Part shown: positions 38,941-47,741 of the stretch, one piece after another | How positions within the stretch are numbered: the stretch's first letter is position 1 | How the letters are laid out: each line of letters starts with the position of its first letter | DNA from: Hymenobacter crusticola | GTDB lineage: Bacteria > Bacteroidota > Bacteroidia > Cytophagales > Hymenobacteraceae | NCBI RefSeq assembly: GCF_002154225.1 | Contig: NZ_MTSE01000001.1 | Coordinates: forward strand, 558,001-622,000 | DNA: 64,000 bases | Direction: 5' to 3' | Program-made: the position numbers and the translations under genes | The notes under the pieces: generated by a model | What the model was told of the DNA's origin: nothing | The model's input: the letters and a program-made list of their open reading frames with translations, nothing else | Databases searched by the model: none

Positions 38941-41568
38941 ATGACTCCAGAACACCAACGCTTGGCCGACGCCAAGGACAAAAAAGCCCCCTGGCGCCGG
39001 TTCGGCCCTTATCTCTCTGAGCGACAATGGGGAACAGTGCGCGAAGACTATAGCCCCGACGGCAACGCCTGGAACTACGTGACCCACGACATGGCGCGCA
39101 GCTACGCCTACCGCTGGGGTGAGGAAGGCATCGGCGGCGTCAGCGACAATGAGCAGCTGCTGTGCCTCGGGCTAGGGTTGTGGAATGGGCAAGACCCCAT
39201 CTTGAAGGAGCGCTTGTTTGGGCTGAGTGGGGCCGAGGGCAACCACGGCGAAGATGTGAAGGAGGTGTACTATTACCTCGACAACACGCCCACCCACTCC
39301 TACATGCGGATGCTGTACAAGTATCCGCACCATGCGTTTCCGTATGAGTGGCTGGTGCAGGAAAATGCCCGCCGCGGCCGCACCAAAACGGAGTTTGAAC
39401 TGCTGGACACCGCCATTTTCCACGAAGACCGCTACTTCGACGTGTTCATCGAGTACGCCAAAGCTAGCTCCGACGACCTGCTGATTCAGTACTCCGTGGT
39501 GAACCGCGGACCGGAGCCAGCAACGGTACACGTGCTGCCCCATATCTGGTTTCGCAACACCTGGGCCTGGGGCTACGACGACTACCGTCCTACGCTAGGT
39601 TCCTCCGCCAAGGGAGCTATCACGGTTGAGCACCGGGAGTTTGACAATTTGCGCCTTTACTGTGACCAGGAGCCGGAGTTGCTGTTCTGCGAGAATGCCA
39701 CTAATATTCCGCGGCTTTACCAGGGCAACTCGGCCGAGAAGTATTTCAAAGACGGCATCAATGAGTACCTGCTGCACGGTACTAAAGGCGCCGTCAACCC
39801 TGAGCAGCACGGCACGAAGGCTGCTGCGCACTACACCCTAACCCTGGCGCCCGGCCAAACCCAGCTGGTACGGCTGCGCCTAGGAAGCGCCGACCTAGCC
39901 AAGCCGTTTGAGGACTTCGACCAACTTCTCAAACAGCGCCGCAACGAAGCCGACGCGTTTTATCAGGAAATTCAAAAAGACCTCCAAGATGCCGATGCGC
40001 GCAATGTGCAGCGCCAGGCGTTTGCGGGCATGCTCTGGAGCAAGCAGTTTTATTACTACGACGTAGCCCAGTGGCTCGACGGCGACCCAGCCATGCCGCC
40101 GCCACCGCCTCAGCGCCGCGAAGGGCGCAACAGCGGCTGGCACCACCTCAACAATGCCGACATCATCTCGATGCCGGACAAGTGGGAGTATCCGTGGTAC
40201 GCGGCCTGGGACCTAGCTTTTCACTGCCTCCCCCTCGCTCAGCTCGACCCAGAATTTGCGAAGAGCCAGCTCCGCTTGCTTTTGCGCGACTGGTACATGC
40301 ACCCCAACGGCCAGCTGCCCGCCTACGAGTGGGCCCTTGGCGACGTGAACCCACCGGTGCACGCCTGGGCCACGTGGCGGGTGTATAAAATGGAGCAAAA
40401 GCAGCGCGGCGGGCAGGGCGACACGGCTTTTCTGGAATCGGTGTTTCACCGTTTGCTGCTCAACTTCACGTGGTGGGTGAACCGCAAAGACAACCACAAC
40501 AAGAACATTTTCCAAGGCGGCTTTTTGGGACTGGATAACATTGGGGTGTTCGACCGCAACGCCAAGCTGCCGCACGGCTTCTACATCGAGCAAGCCGATG
40601 GCACCTCCTGGATGGCCATGTACACGCTGAACATGATGCGCATGGCCCTGGAGCTGACCAAAACCAACCCCGTCTACCAGGACCTAGCCAGTAAGTTTTT
40701 CGAGCACTTCCTCTACATCGCGGGGGCCATGACCGACACCGATAACGCCGGCCTGGACCTATGGGATGAGGAAGACGAGTTTTACTACGACGTGCTGAAC
40801 ACGCCCACCGGTCGCCACCCGCTGAAGGTGCGCTCCATCGTGGGCCTTATTCCGCTGTTTGCCGTGGAGGTGCTTGATGAGGACCTGCTGCAAGAAATGC
40901 CCAAGTTCGTGAAGCGCATGAACTGGTTTCTGGACAACCGGCCGGCGCTGGCAAGCCTCGTTTCGCGGTGGCAGGAGCCGGGCAAGGGCGACCGGCATTT
41001 GCTTTCTCTGCTGCGCGGCCACCGGGTGAAACGCCTGCTCAAGCGCATGCTCGACGAAGCGGAGTTCTTGTCGGAATACGGCGTGCGGGCCCTCTCCCGC
41101 TACCACCAAGACCACCCGTACGTGTACCGCACCCCCGACCAAGAATTTACGGTGAACTACGAGCCGGGCGAATCAGCCACCGACTTGTTTGGGGGCAACT
41201 CCAACTGGCGCGGCCCCATCTGGTTCCCGATTAACTTCTTGCTTATCGAGTCGTTGCAACGCTTCCACCACTACTACGGCGACGATTTCAAGGTGGAGTA
41301 CCCCACAAACTCGGGGCAGTACTCGACGCTGCTGGAAATTGCTGATGCCCTGACGAACCGCTTGAAGAAGCTGTTTTTGCGCGATACCAACGGCCAACGC
41401 GCCGCCTTTGGCGACGATAAGCGCATGCAGAACGATCCGAATTTCCGCGACTACCTTCTGTTTCACGAATACTTCCACGGCGACACGGGCCGCGGCCTAG
41501 GTGCCAACCACCAAACGGGTTGGACGGGCCTCATTGCCAAGCTATTGCAACCCCGCCTACCTAGCTAA
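38941..41568 (+). CDS. Large cytosolic glucosidase, GH63/MGH1-like
   Basis: The 875-residue protein has no signal peptide. The N-terminal half is beta-rich (RFGPYLSERQWGTVREDYS, then LPHIWFRNTWAWGYDDYRP). The C-terminal half is an (alpha/alpha)6 barrel with WDLAFHCLPLAQLDPEF, PAYEWALGDVNPPVHAWA, LDNIGVFDRNAKLPHG and NWRGPIWFPINFLL, the pattern of the bacterial GH63/MGH1 glucosidase group as I know it. Members cleave alpha-glucosides such as glucosylglycerate or mannosylglycerate, or oligosaccharides; the substrate here is not determined. Its TAA overlaps the ATG of the debranching enzyme gene by one base, so the two are translated together. Confidence 0.85.
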   Translation: MTPEHQRLADAKDKKAPWRRFGPYLSERQWGTVREDYSPDGNAWNYVTHDMARSYAYRWGEEGIGGVSDNEQLLCLGLGLWNGQDPILKERLFGLSGAEGNHGEDVKEVYYYLDNTPTHSYMRMLYKYPHHAFPYEWLVQENARRGRTKTEFELLDTAIFHEDRYFDVFIEYAKASSDDLLIQYSVVNRGPEPATVHVLPHIWFRNTWAWGYDDYRPTLGSSAKGAITVEHREFDNLRLYCDQEPELLFCENATNIPRLYQGNSAEKYFKDGINEYLLHGTKGAVNPEQHGTKAAAHYTLTLAPGQTQLVRLRLGSADLAKPFEDFDQLLKQRRNEADAFYQEIQKDLQDADARNVQRQAFAGMLWSKQFYYYDVAQWLDGDPAMPPPPPQRREGRNSGWHHLNNADIISMPDKWEYPWYAAWDLAFHCLPLAQLDPEFAKSQLRLLLRDWYMHPNGQLPAYEWALGDVNPPVHAWATWRVYKMEQKQRGGQGDTAFLESVFHRLLLNFTWWVNRKDNHNKNIFQGGFLGLDNIGVFDRNAKLPHGFYIEQADGTSWMAMYTLNMMRMALELTKTNPVYQDLASKFFEHFLYIAGAMTDTDNAGLDLWDEEDEFYYDVLNTPTGRHPLKVRSIVGLIPLFAVEVLDEDLLQEMPKFVKRMNWFLDNRPALASLVSRWQEPGKGDRHLLSLLRGHRVKRLLKRMLDEAEFLSEYGVRALSRYHQDHPYVYRTPDQEFTVNYEPGESATDLFGGNSNWRGPIWFPINFLLIESLQRFHHYYGDDFKVEYPTNSGQYSTLLEIADALTNRLKKLFLRDTNGQRAAFGDDKRMQNDPNFRDYLLFHEYFHGDTGRGLGANHQTGWTGLIAKLLQPRLPS

Positions 41569-43529
41569 TGACGTTTGACGCTACCATCACCCAGGATATT
41601 GACCAAGCCATAAGTCGCGAGTGGCTGGAAACCAATGGCCTAGGCGGCTGGGCTAGCTCCACCATTAGCGGAGCGCACAGCCGCCGCTACCACGGCCTTT
41701 TGGTAGCCGCTACCCGCCCGCCTGTGGATCGGCAGGTACTGTTGTCGAAGCTGGATGAGACGCTTATCGTGGATGGGCAGCGCTACGAGCTAGGTTGCAA
41801 CCAATACCCTAGCACGGTGCAGCCGCAAGGGTATCAATACCTTACTCAGTTTCGACGCGACCTTTTCCCGGAGTTCACTTACGAAGTAGGTGACGTAACA
41901 CTCCGCAAAACCGTCGTGGCACTGGCTGGCGAAAATACCACGCTCATCCGGTACGAAGTCCTGACGGCGGTGGCGCCGTTCGCGCTGGAGCTGCTGCCAC
42001 TGCTGGCCGGCCGCAATTCCCACGATTTTCGCCACGCCGACGACGCGCCGCAGCCAGATTTCACTTGCACCGACGACGTATTCCAAATCAGGCCGCAACC
42101 TAGCTCGCCGGAGCTGTACCTCGCTATTCCGGGTGCTACTTATGCAGCTAGGCCGTTGTGGTTCTATCAGTTAGAATACGCCATCGAGCAGGAGCGCGGC
42201 GAGCAGTCCCACGAAGATCTGTTTAGCCCGGGTTCTTTCTCACGCTCGCTAGCGCCCGGCGACATCCTGCACCTGTTGGTTTCGACCGACTCTCCGGCGG
42301 GCCGCGACGCGGCGGCATTGCTAGCCCAGGAGCAACAGCGCCGCACAGCCTTGCTCCCACCCAACGCAGCCCCTGATAGCTTGGCGCGCATTCTCACCCT
42401 AGCTGCCGACCAGTTCATCGTACGGCGCGACGCGGATTTAAAAACAGTTGTAGCTGGCTACCATTGGTTTACGGATTGGGGCCGCGACACCATGATTTCC
42501 CTGCCGGGCCTGTGCCTCACCACTGGCCGCCTCGCCGACGCCCGCCTGATTCTGCAAGCCTTTGCGCAGTCAGTGAGTGAGGGCATGCTGCCTAATCGCT
42601 TTCCCGACTCCGGTGAGGCACCCGAGTACAACACCGTAGATGCGACGCTGTGGTTTTTTGTGGCCATCTACTACTACCGGCAGGCTAGCGCCGATGATGA
42701 ATTTGTGCGCGAAACCTTGTTGCCCGTGTTGCTCGACATCCTGGCCTGGCACCAGCGCGGCACCCGCTACGGCATTCACGTGGCGGCGGATGGCTTGCTG
42801 ACCGCTGGCGAAGAAGGCCAACAACTGACCTGGATGGACGCCAAAGTGGGCAACTGGGTCGTAACGCCGCGTCAGGGCAAAGCGGTGGAAATAAACGCCT
42901 TGTGGTACAACGCCCTACGCATTGCCTCCACCCTAGCCTACGATTTTGGCCAACCAGAAGCTGGGCAAACCTTAGAACAACAGGCCAGTCGCCTTTTTGG
43001 CGCTTTCCAACCTAGCTTCTGGAACGCCGACCGAGGTTGCCTCTACGATTGCCTCACGCCCGACGGCTCCCCCGACGCGAGCATCCGGCCCAACCAGCTT
43101 TTCGCCCTCAGCCTGCCCTTTCCACTGCTCACCGGCGAGCGGGCAGAGCAAGTACTCACCGTTGTTGAGCAGCACCTGTACACGCCAGTTGGCTTGCGTA
43201 GTCTTTCCCCCGAAGATGCTAGGTATCAGCCCATTTATGAAGGGTCGTTATTGCAGCGCGATGGGGCTTATCACCAAGGCACTGTTTGGAGCTGGCTGCT
43301 GGGGCCGTACGTGGATGCCTTGCTGCACGTGCACGGCCCCAAGCTAGGTAAGCAACGGGCGCAGCAGGTGCTTAATGCCTTTGCGTACCACTTGCGCGAA
43401 GCTGGCGTGGGTACTATCTCCGAAATCTTCGACGGGCAGGCCCCACACCATCCGCGCGGCTGTATGGCCCAAGCGTGGAGTGTGGCCGAAGTGTTGCGCG
43501 TAGCCACTTCTCTGAACCTAAACATCTAG
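41568..43529 (+). CDS. Glycogen debranching enzyme (amylo-alpha-1,6-glucosidase, GH133-like)
   Basis: The 653-residue cytosolic protein begins with the GDE N-terminal domain (EWLETNGLGGWASSTISGAH, then RRYHGLLVAAT). Its (alpha/alpha)6 domain carries WFTDWGRDTMISLPGLCL near residue 303, SEGMLPNRFPDSGEAPEYNT with probable catalytic acidic residues, VDATLWFF, and a C-terminal GTISEIFDGQAPHHPRGC. It removes alpha-1,6-linked glucose stubs from glycogen. Its start overlaps the stop of the GH63-like gene (TAATG), a strong sign of one transcript. The cyclase-family gene begins 17 bases after its stop. Confidence 0.92.
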   Translation: MTFDATITQDIDQAISREWLETNGLGGWASSTISGAHSRRYHGLLVAATRPPVDRQVLLSKLDETLIVDGQRYELGCNQYPSTVQPQGYQYLTQFRRDLFPEFTYEVGDVTLRKTVVALAGENTTLIRYEVLTAVAPFALELLPLLAGRNSHDFRHADDAPQPDFTCTDDVFQIRPQPSSPELYLAIPGATYAARPLWFYQLEYAIEQERGEQSHEDLFSPGSFSRSLAPGDILHLLVSTDSPAGRDAAALLAQEQQRRTALLPPNAAPDSLARILTLAADQFIVRRDADLKTVVAGYHWFTDWGRDTMISLPGLCLTTGRLADARLILQAFAQSVSEGMLPNRFPDSGEAPEYNTVDATLWFFVAIYYYRQASADDEFVRETLLPVLLDILAWHQRGTRYGIHVAADGLLTAGEEGQQLTWMDAKVGNWVVTPRQGKAVEINALWYNALRIASTLAYDFGQPEAGQTLEQQASRLFGAFQPSFWNADRGCLYDCLTPDGSPDASIRPNQLFALSLPFPLLTGERAEQVLTVVEQHLYTPVGLRSLSPEDARYQPIYEGSLLQRDGAYHQGTVWSWLLGPYVDALLHVHGPKLGKQRAQQVLNAFAYHLREAGVGTISEIFDGQAPHHPRGCMAQAWSVAEVLRVATSLNLNI

Positions 43530-43546
43530 CTCTTAGCTCTTTTCTT

Positions 43547-44176
43547 ATGCCTGCTTCCAACACCTGGATTGACGTCACGACCACCATCGAAGATGGCATG
43601 GTACACTGGCCCGACAACGCGCCCGTTCACATCACGCACACGTCTAGCATTGCCAACGGCGACGCGGCCAACGTGACGAAGCTCTCGATGAGCGCCCATA
43701 CCTCCACGCACGTCGATGCACCGCTGCACTTCATTGCCAACGGCGACGACGTAACCACGCTCGACCTAGCTACCCTGATGGGGCCGGTGCGACTGGTGCA
43801 AATAGAAGACCCAGAGGCTATTAAGCTGGCCGAAATCCAGAGCCTTCCTTTGCAGCCCGGCGAACGAGTATTGTTCAAAACCCGCAACTCATCGTCGGAA
43901 TGGGGCACGGCACCTTTCAAGAAAGACTTTGTGGCGCTGGCAGCTGATGCGGCCAAGTTCCTGCAGGCGAAAGGTGTGATTTGCGTTGGGGTTGACTATC
44001 TGTCGGTTGGCGGCCCCGAGGCGCACCACGCCTTGCTTGATAATGGTATCACCGTCATTGAAGGCTTAGCCTTGCAACACGTGAAGCCCGGCGCTTACGA
44101 GATGATTTGCTTGCCGCTAAAAATCAAAGGTTCGGACGGGGCGCCGGCGCGGGTATTACTTAAGCCAATAAGTTGA
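43547..44176 (+). CDS. Cyclase-family metal hydrolase (KynB-like)
   Basis: From ATG 43547 the product is 209 residues, the usual length for cyclase-family (PF04199) proteins. The metal-binding signature HxGTHxDxPxHF appears as SAHTSTHVDAPLHFI near residue 52, with Ser for the Gly. The N-terminal WIDVTTTIEDGMVHWPDN and later GVDYLSVGG and GLALQHVKPGAYEMICLPL complete the family pattern. KynB hydrolyses N-formylkynurenine, but other members act on different amides, so the substrate is uncertain. It follows the debranching enzyme by 17 bases and may be the last gene of that operon; an inverted repeat starts seven bases after its stop. Confidence 0.87.
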   Translation: MPASNTWIDVTTTIEDGMVHWPDNAPVHITHTSSIANGDAANVTKLSMSAHTSTHVDAPLHFIANGDDVTTLDLATLMGPVRLVQIEDPEAIKLAEIQSLPLQPGERVLFKTRNSSSEWGTAPFKKDFVALAADAAKFLQAKGVICVGVDYLSVGGPEAHHALLDNGITVIEGLALQHVKPGAYEMICLPLKIKGSDGAPARVLLKPIS

Positions 44177-44182
44177 TAGTCT

Positions 44183-44279
44183 GTCATGTCGATCAGCGGG
44201 AGAAATTTCGCGTGCAGTAGTAACCCCTACCGATTAGAGTTACCATGCACGCAAGGTTTCTCCCGCTGGTCGAACTGAC
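44183..44279. repeat. Intergenic inverted repeat (GTCATGTCGA family)
   Basis: Arms of about 41 bases at 44183-44224 and 44239-44279 pair with roughly six differences (core CAGCGGGAGAAA). The loop is 14 bases. The left arm starts seven bases after the cyclase-family stop. RNA from either strand would make a long hairpin. Confidence 0.88.
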
Positions 44280-44336
44280 GTTCACTTACGATGGCGGCTT
44301 ATTGAGCTAGGCGCTCATTGGTTAACCTAGCTGCAT

Positions 44337-44396
44337 TTTGTGTAGCAGAACCAACGGTTTGTATAAGTTTAACCTGTGGAAGCAGCTAGATCTTTG
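44337..44396 (+). promoter_or_regulatory. Conserved upstream block of aldo/keto reductase 1
   Basis: Three short words occur in order: TTTGTGTAGCAGAA (44337-44350), GGTTTGTATAA (44356-44366) and TAGATCTTTG (44387-44396). The same three words, with identical spacing (19 and 31 bases start to start), lie at 45642-45701 before the second aldo/keto reductase gene. They probably include the promoter and a regulator site. The last word is 33 bases before the ATG at 44429. Confidence 0.65.
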
Positions 44397-44428
44397 ATGG
44401 TACTATTTTCTTAGAAGAACCTGTTTCC

Positions 44429-45475
44429 ATGAGCCTTACTAATTTCCGCACCCTTGGCCGTTCTGGCCTGGTGGTCAGCCCGCTATGCCTCGGCACTATG
44501 ACGTTTGGCACCCCGCGCTGGGGCTCGCCCGATGACGTTTCCGCATCAGTCTTCAACGCCTACGTGGAAGCTGGCGGCAACTTCATCGATACGGCCGACG
44601 TGTACGCCAAGGGCCGTAGCGAAGAGCTGCTGGGTGGCTACATCGCGGAGCGTCGCCTACGCGACCAACTGGTGCTCGCTACCAAATTTGCCTTCAACGC
44701 CGAACCTGGCAACTCGAACGCTGGCGGCAACGGCCGCAAGAACATCTACCGGGCACTTGAGGGCTCGCTGCGCCGCCTGCGCACCGACTACGTCGATATG
44801 TACTGGCTGCACACCTGGGACATGGTGACGCCCGTGGAGGAAGTGCTGCAAACCTTCGGCGACTTGGTGCGGGCGGGCAAAATTCGCTACTTCGGTTTCT
44901 CTAATGTGCCCGCTTGGTACGTTGCGCAAGCTGCTACCCTAGCTTCAACGCACGCCATTCCTAGCCCCATTGCCTTGCAGCTCGAATATTCCTTAGTCGA
45001 CCGCAGCATTGAGCGGGAGCATGTGCCCGCCGCGCGGGCGCTGGGCCTAGGTATCACGCCGTGGAGTCCGCTGGCGGCGGGGTTTCTAGCCGGCAAGTAC
45101 CAGCGCGAAGACCCCAAAGCCACAACCGACGGCCGGCTCAGCGGCCCCAACCCCTTTGGCGACCAGCTCTTTACCGACCGCAACTGGCGCGTACTCGATT
45201 CGTTGCGCGAAGTAGCCACTGAGGCCAATCTTACGCTGGCGCAGGTGGCGCTTGCCTGGGCTTCGGCGCAACCTGGCATGAGTTCGCTCATCATTGGGGC
45301 CAGCAAACTTGAGCAGTTGCACGACAACCTAGCCTCCTTGGAGGTGCAGCTTACCGCCCATCAGCTCCAGAAGCTAGACCAAGCCAGCGCCCTCGACCCA
45401 GTGTATCCTTACCCCATTTTCACGCCCGCCGTGAACCGCAGCATTTTCGGTGGCTACACGGTGCAGGGCTGGTGA
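44429..45475 (+). CDS. Aldo/keto reductase 1
   Basis: This NADPH-dependent TIM-barrel reductase of 348 residues has the full AKR catalytic tetrad: Asp54 and Tyr59 in NFIDTADVYAKGRSEE, Lys86 in VLATKFAF and His128 in YWLHTWD. GSLRRLRTDYVDMY and the C-terminal cofactor motif SSLIIGASKLEQLHDN are also as expected. It resembles the YakC/Tas/GSP69-like group rather than xylose reductases. The substrate is unknown. It shares a conserved upstream block with the next aldo/keto reductase, which suggests co-regulation, and an AraC-type regulator lies 2.3 kb downstream in the same direction. Confidence 0.93.
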   Translation: MSLTNFRTLGRSGLVVSPLCLGTMTFGTPRWGSPDDVSASVFNAYVEAGGNFIDTADVYAKGRSEELLGGYIAERRLRDQLVLATKFAFNAEPGNSNAGGNGRKNIYRALEGSLRRLRTDYVDMYWLHTWDMVTPVEEVLQTFGDLVRAGKIRYFGFSNVPAWYVAQAATLASTHAIPSPIALQLEYSLVDRSIEREHVPAARALGLGITPWSPLAAGFLAGKYQREDPKATTDGRLSGPNPFGDQLFTDRNWRVLDSLREVATEANLTLAQVALAWASAQPGMSSLIIGASKLEQLHDNLASLEVQLTAHQLQKLDQASALDPVYPYPIFTPAVNRSIFGGYTVQGW

Positions 45476-45507
45476 TTTTAGCAGAAGCTAGCCAACACAT
45501 CCAAAGA

Positions 45508-45592
45508 GAACGTCCTGCTGAGGTTGTCGTAGCGTCTCTCCCGCTTCGTTGTAAACGCCAGGCTGATGTAGAGACGCGACACTTCGCGTCTC
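45508..45592. repeat. Intergenic repeat element with two nested hairpins
   Basis: GCGTCTCT (45532-45539) can pair with AGAGACGC (45570-45577). Alternatively GAGACGCGA (45571-45579) pairs with TCGCGTCTC (45584-45592) around CACT. The start (GAACGTCCTGCTGAG) resembles the element at 37743. The GAGACGCGA...TCGCGTCTC hairpin is, from memory, a widespread intergenic word in several phyla. Confidence 0.7.
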
Positions 45593-45641
45593 GTCGTTGC
45601 TGATATTGTTTACCTAGGTGGTCGGGCAAAAGTAGCCGCGT

Positions 45642-45701
45642 TTTGTGTTGCAGAAGCGGCGGTTTGTATAAACCATGACCTAGCTCAACGTTAGATCTTT
45701 G
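45642..45701 (+). promoter_or_regulatory. Conserved upstream block of aldo/keto reductase 2
   Basis: TTTGTGTTGCAGAA (45642-45655), GGTTTGTATAA (45661-45671) and TAGATCTTTG (45692-45701) repeat the words found before aldo/keto reductase 1 with the same spacing. The bases between the words differ, which points to selection on the words themselves. The last word is 41 bases before the ATG at 45742. Confidence 0.65.
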
Positions 45702-45741
45702 TAAGGTAAAAAATCCCCCCTTACCTTATAATAGTCACAAG

Positions 45742-46737
45742 ATGAGCACCATAAAAAGAGTACCCCTAGGAAGCCAAGGATTAACCGTACCTGTTGAAGG
45801 CCTAGGCTGCATGGGCATGACGAGCGGCGTAGCCGGCATGAGTGTGTACGGCGAAGCCGACGAAACCGAAAGCCTCGCTACCCTGCACCGCGCTCTGGAG
45901 CTAGGCATTAACCTGCTGGATACCGCCGACTTGTATGGCCCCATGCACAACGAGCGCCTGGTGGGCAAAGTCCTAACGGGTCGTCGGCAGGAGATTATCC
46001 TCGCCACGAAGTTTGGGTTTGAAGTAGATGACGCCGAAAACTGGACCGGCAAACTGAACGGCCACCCCGCCTACGCCCGCAAGTCCATCGAACGGTCGCT
46101 GAAGAACCTCGGCACCGACTACGTAGACTTGTATTACCTGCACCGCGTCGATCCGAGCGTGCCCATCGAAGACACCATTGGGGAGATGAGCCGCTTCGTG
46201 GAGGAAGGCAAAGTGCGCTACCTAGGGGTATCGGAAACGACGCCCGACGAGTTGCGCCGCGCCCATCAGGTGCACCCCATCACGGCCCTGCAAACAGAAT
46301 ACTCGCTCTTCGACCGGGGCGTGGAAGAAACCGGCTCCTTGCAAGCCGCTCGGGAGCTAGGAATTGGCTTCGTGGCCTACTCACCGTTGGGCCGCGGCTT
46401 CTTATCCGGCGAAATCAAATCGCCCGACGACCTTGAGGCCAACGACTCACGCCGCCACTTCCCCCGCTACCAGGGCGAGAACTTCTACAAGAACTTGGAG
46501 CTAGTAGAAAAGCTGCAAACCTTGGCGCAGGCCAAAAGTGTAACGGCAGCTCAGCTTGCTATTGCCTGGGTTTTGGCCCAAGATGTAGTCGCTATTCCGG
46601 GCACCAAGCGCCGTAAGTACTTAGAAGCCAACGTGGCTGCAGCCAGCATCCCCCTTAGCGCTCAAGAGCTAGCTGAACTAGAAGCCATCATGCCGGTTGG
46701 TAGCTCAGCGGGCGCCGCGTACCCGGCCATGTTCTAA
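45742..46737 (+). CDS. Aldo/keto reductase 2
   Basis: The 331-residue protein is of the AKR13/YakC type: GLGCMGMTSGV near the N-terminus, then the tetrad Asp60 and Tyr65 in LLDTADLYGPMHNE, Lys90 in LATKFGFE and His134 in YYLHRVDP. VAIPGTKRRKYLEANV forms the cofactor-binding end. Members reduce aldehydes or ketones with NADPH; the substrate is unknown. It is clearly not a recent duplicate of aldo/keto reductase 1 (different subgroup), although the upstream blocks of the two genes match. The next gene, an alpha/beta hydrolase, starts 107 bases downstream after a short hairpin. Confidence 0.94.
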   Translation: MSTIKRVPLGSQGLTVPVEGLGCMGMTSGVAGMSVYGEADETESLATLHRALELGINLLDTADLYGPMHNERLVGKVLTGRRQEIILATKFGFEVDDAENWTGKLNGHPAYARKSIERSLKNLGTDYVDLYYLHRVDPSVPIEDTIGEMSRFVEEGKVRYLGVSETTPDELRRAHQVHPITALQTEYSLFDRGVEETGSLQAARELGIGFVAYSPLGRGFLSGEIKSPDDLEANDSRRHFPRYQGENFYKNLELVEKLQTLAQAKSVTAAQLAIAWVLAQDVVAIPGTKRRKYLEANVAAASIPLSAQELAELEAIMPVGSSAGAAYPAMF

Positions 46738-46778
46738 GTTGCGGTTGGGCTGCGTAGCTTTCAGTTACTTGCAACCAC

Positions 46779-46810
46779 AACCCTGTCAGGTTCCGAACCC
46801 TGACAGGGTT
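46779..46810. repeat. Hairpin AACCCTGTCAGG / CCTGACAGGGTT
   Basis: AACCCTGTCAGG (46779-46790) pairs perfectly with CCTGACAGGGTT (46799-46810) around TTCCGAAC, which is itself partly complementary. This CCCTGACAGGG word is, from memory, a common intergenic repeat in Bacteroidota. It has no T-tract. Confidence 0.8.
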
Positions 46811-46844
46811 ACGTGCCATAAGCTACCATGCAGCGCCCGAAACC

Positions 46845-47720
46845 ATGAGCGACTTTGTAGGATATTTCAGCGCCGAAGTAGCTGACCCGCAGCTAGGTCT
46901 GACGTTCCCAATGATTGTTTTCTACCCGACTATCACATTGGGCAAAATGCAAGCATTAGGAATGTATCAGCTCGACGTTGCGCAGGAAGCTCCTGTCCGA
47001 GAGGGCGTGTTTCCGCTGGTGCTGATTTCACATGGCAATGGCGGCTCAGGGATGACACACCGTCTGCTGGCGCACTACCTAGCTCGTCATGGGTTTGTGG
47101 TAGGTTTGCCAGACCACCCATTCAACAATCGGCTGGATAATAGTTGGGAGAAAACGGTACAGAACCTAACGCATCGACCTCGGCATTTGGAGCTAGCCAT
47201 CAATGAATTGTTCGAAAACCCACACGTTACCAAGTTCCTAAAGCCAGATACGGTAGGCCTTATTGGTCACTCCGTAGGCGGCTATACGGCGTTGGCACTA
47301 GCGGGCGGGGCCCCTAGCTCCTTTCCGTGGGAATCGGCCGACAACCAGTTTCACCCGATACCAACACCTACCGATAGCCGGGTGAAAGCGCTGGTACTGC
47401 TCGCACCAGCAGCCATGTGGTTCCGGGCCGCAGGCGCGTTGCATACTATTCAGGCCCCGACGCTGTTGCTTACGGGAGAAGTTGATGTGCACACGCCTAT
47501 TGAACACGCCCACGTTATTCTCAACGGGGTACCGGACCCCGCAAAGGTTCAGCACCGAGTAGTCGAGAATGCTGGGCACTTCTCCTTTCTCAGCCCGTTC
47601 CCGGAAGCAAGAGTTAGCCCGGCGTTTCCGCCTTCGCAAGATCCTCCGGGCTTTGATCGGGCTAGCTTTCATGATGAGCTAAACGCGGAGGTGCTAGCTT
47701 TTTTATCACAGGAACTATAG
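46845..47720 (+). CDS. Alpha/beta hydrolase (dienelactone hydrolase / PAF-acetylhydrolase-like)
   Basis: The 291-residue protein has no signal peptide. The nucleophile elbow is GHSVGG with Ser143, the acid is probably the Asp in TGEVDVHTP, and the catalytic His is in ENAGHFSFL. The oxyanion-side motif is ISHGNGGSG near residue 65. The N-terminal strand-rich part (YFSAEVADPQLGLTFPMIVFYP) resembles bacterial platelet-activating-factor-acetylhydrolase-like esterases. The substrate is unknown. It lies between aldo/keto reductase 2 and the AraC regulator (22 bases before the latter), so it is probably co-transcribed with the regulator. Confidence 0.88.
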   Translation: MSDFVGYFSAEVADPQLGLTFPMIVFYPTITLGKMQALGMYQLDVAQEAPVREGVFPLVLISHGNGGSGMTHRLLAHYLARHGFVVGLPDHPFNNRLDNSWEKTVQNLTHRPRHLELAINELFENPHVTKFLKPDTVGLIGHSVGGYTALALAGGAPSSFPWESADNQFHPIPTPTDSRVKALVLLAPAAMWFRAAGALHTIQAPTLLLTGEVDVHTPIEHAHVILNGVPDPAKVQHRVVENAGHFSFLSPFPEARVSPAFPPSQDPPGFDRASFHDELNAEVLAFLSQEL

Positions 47721-47741
47721 CCGCCTTTACAACAACCGTTT

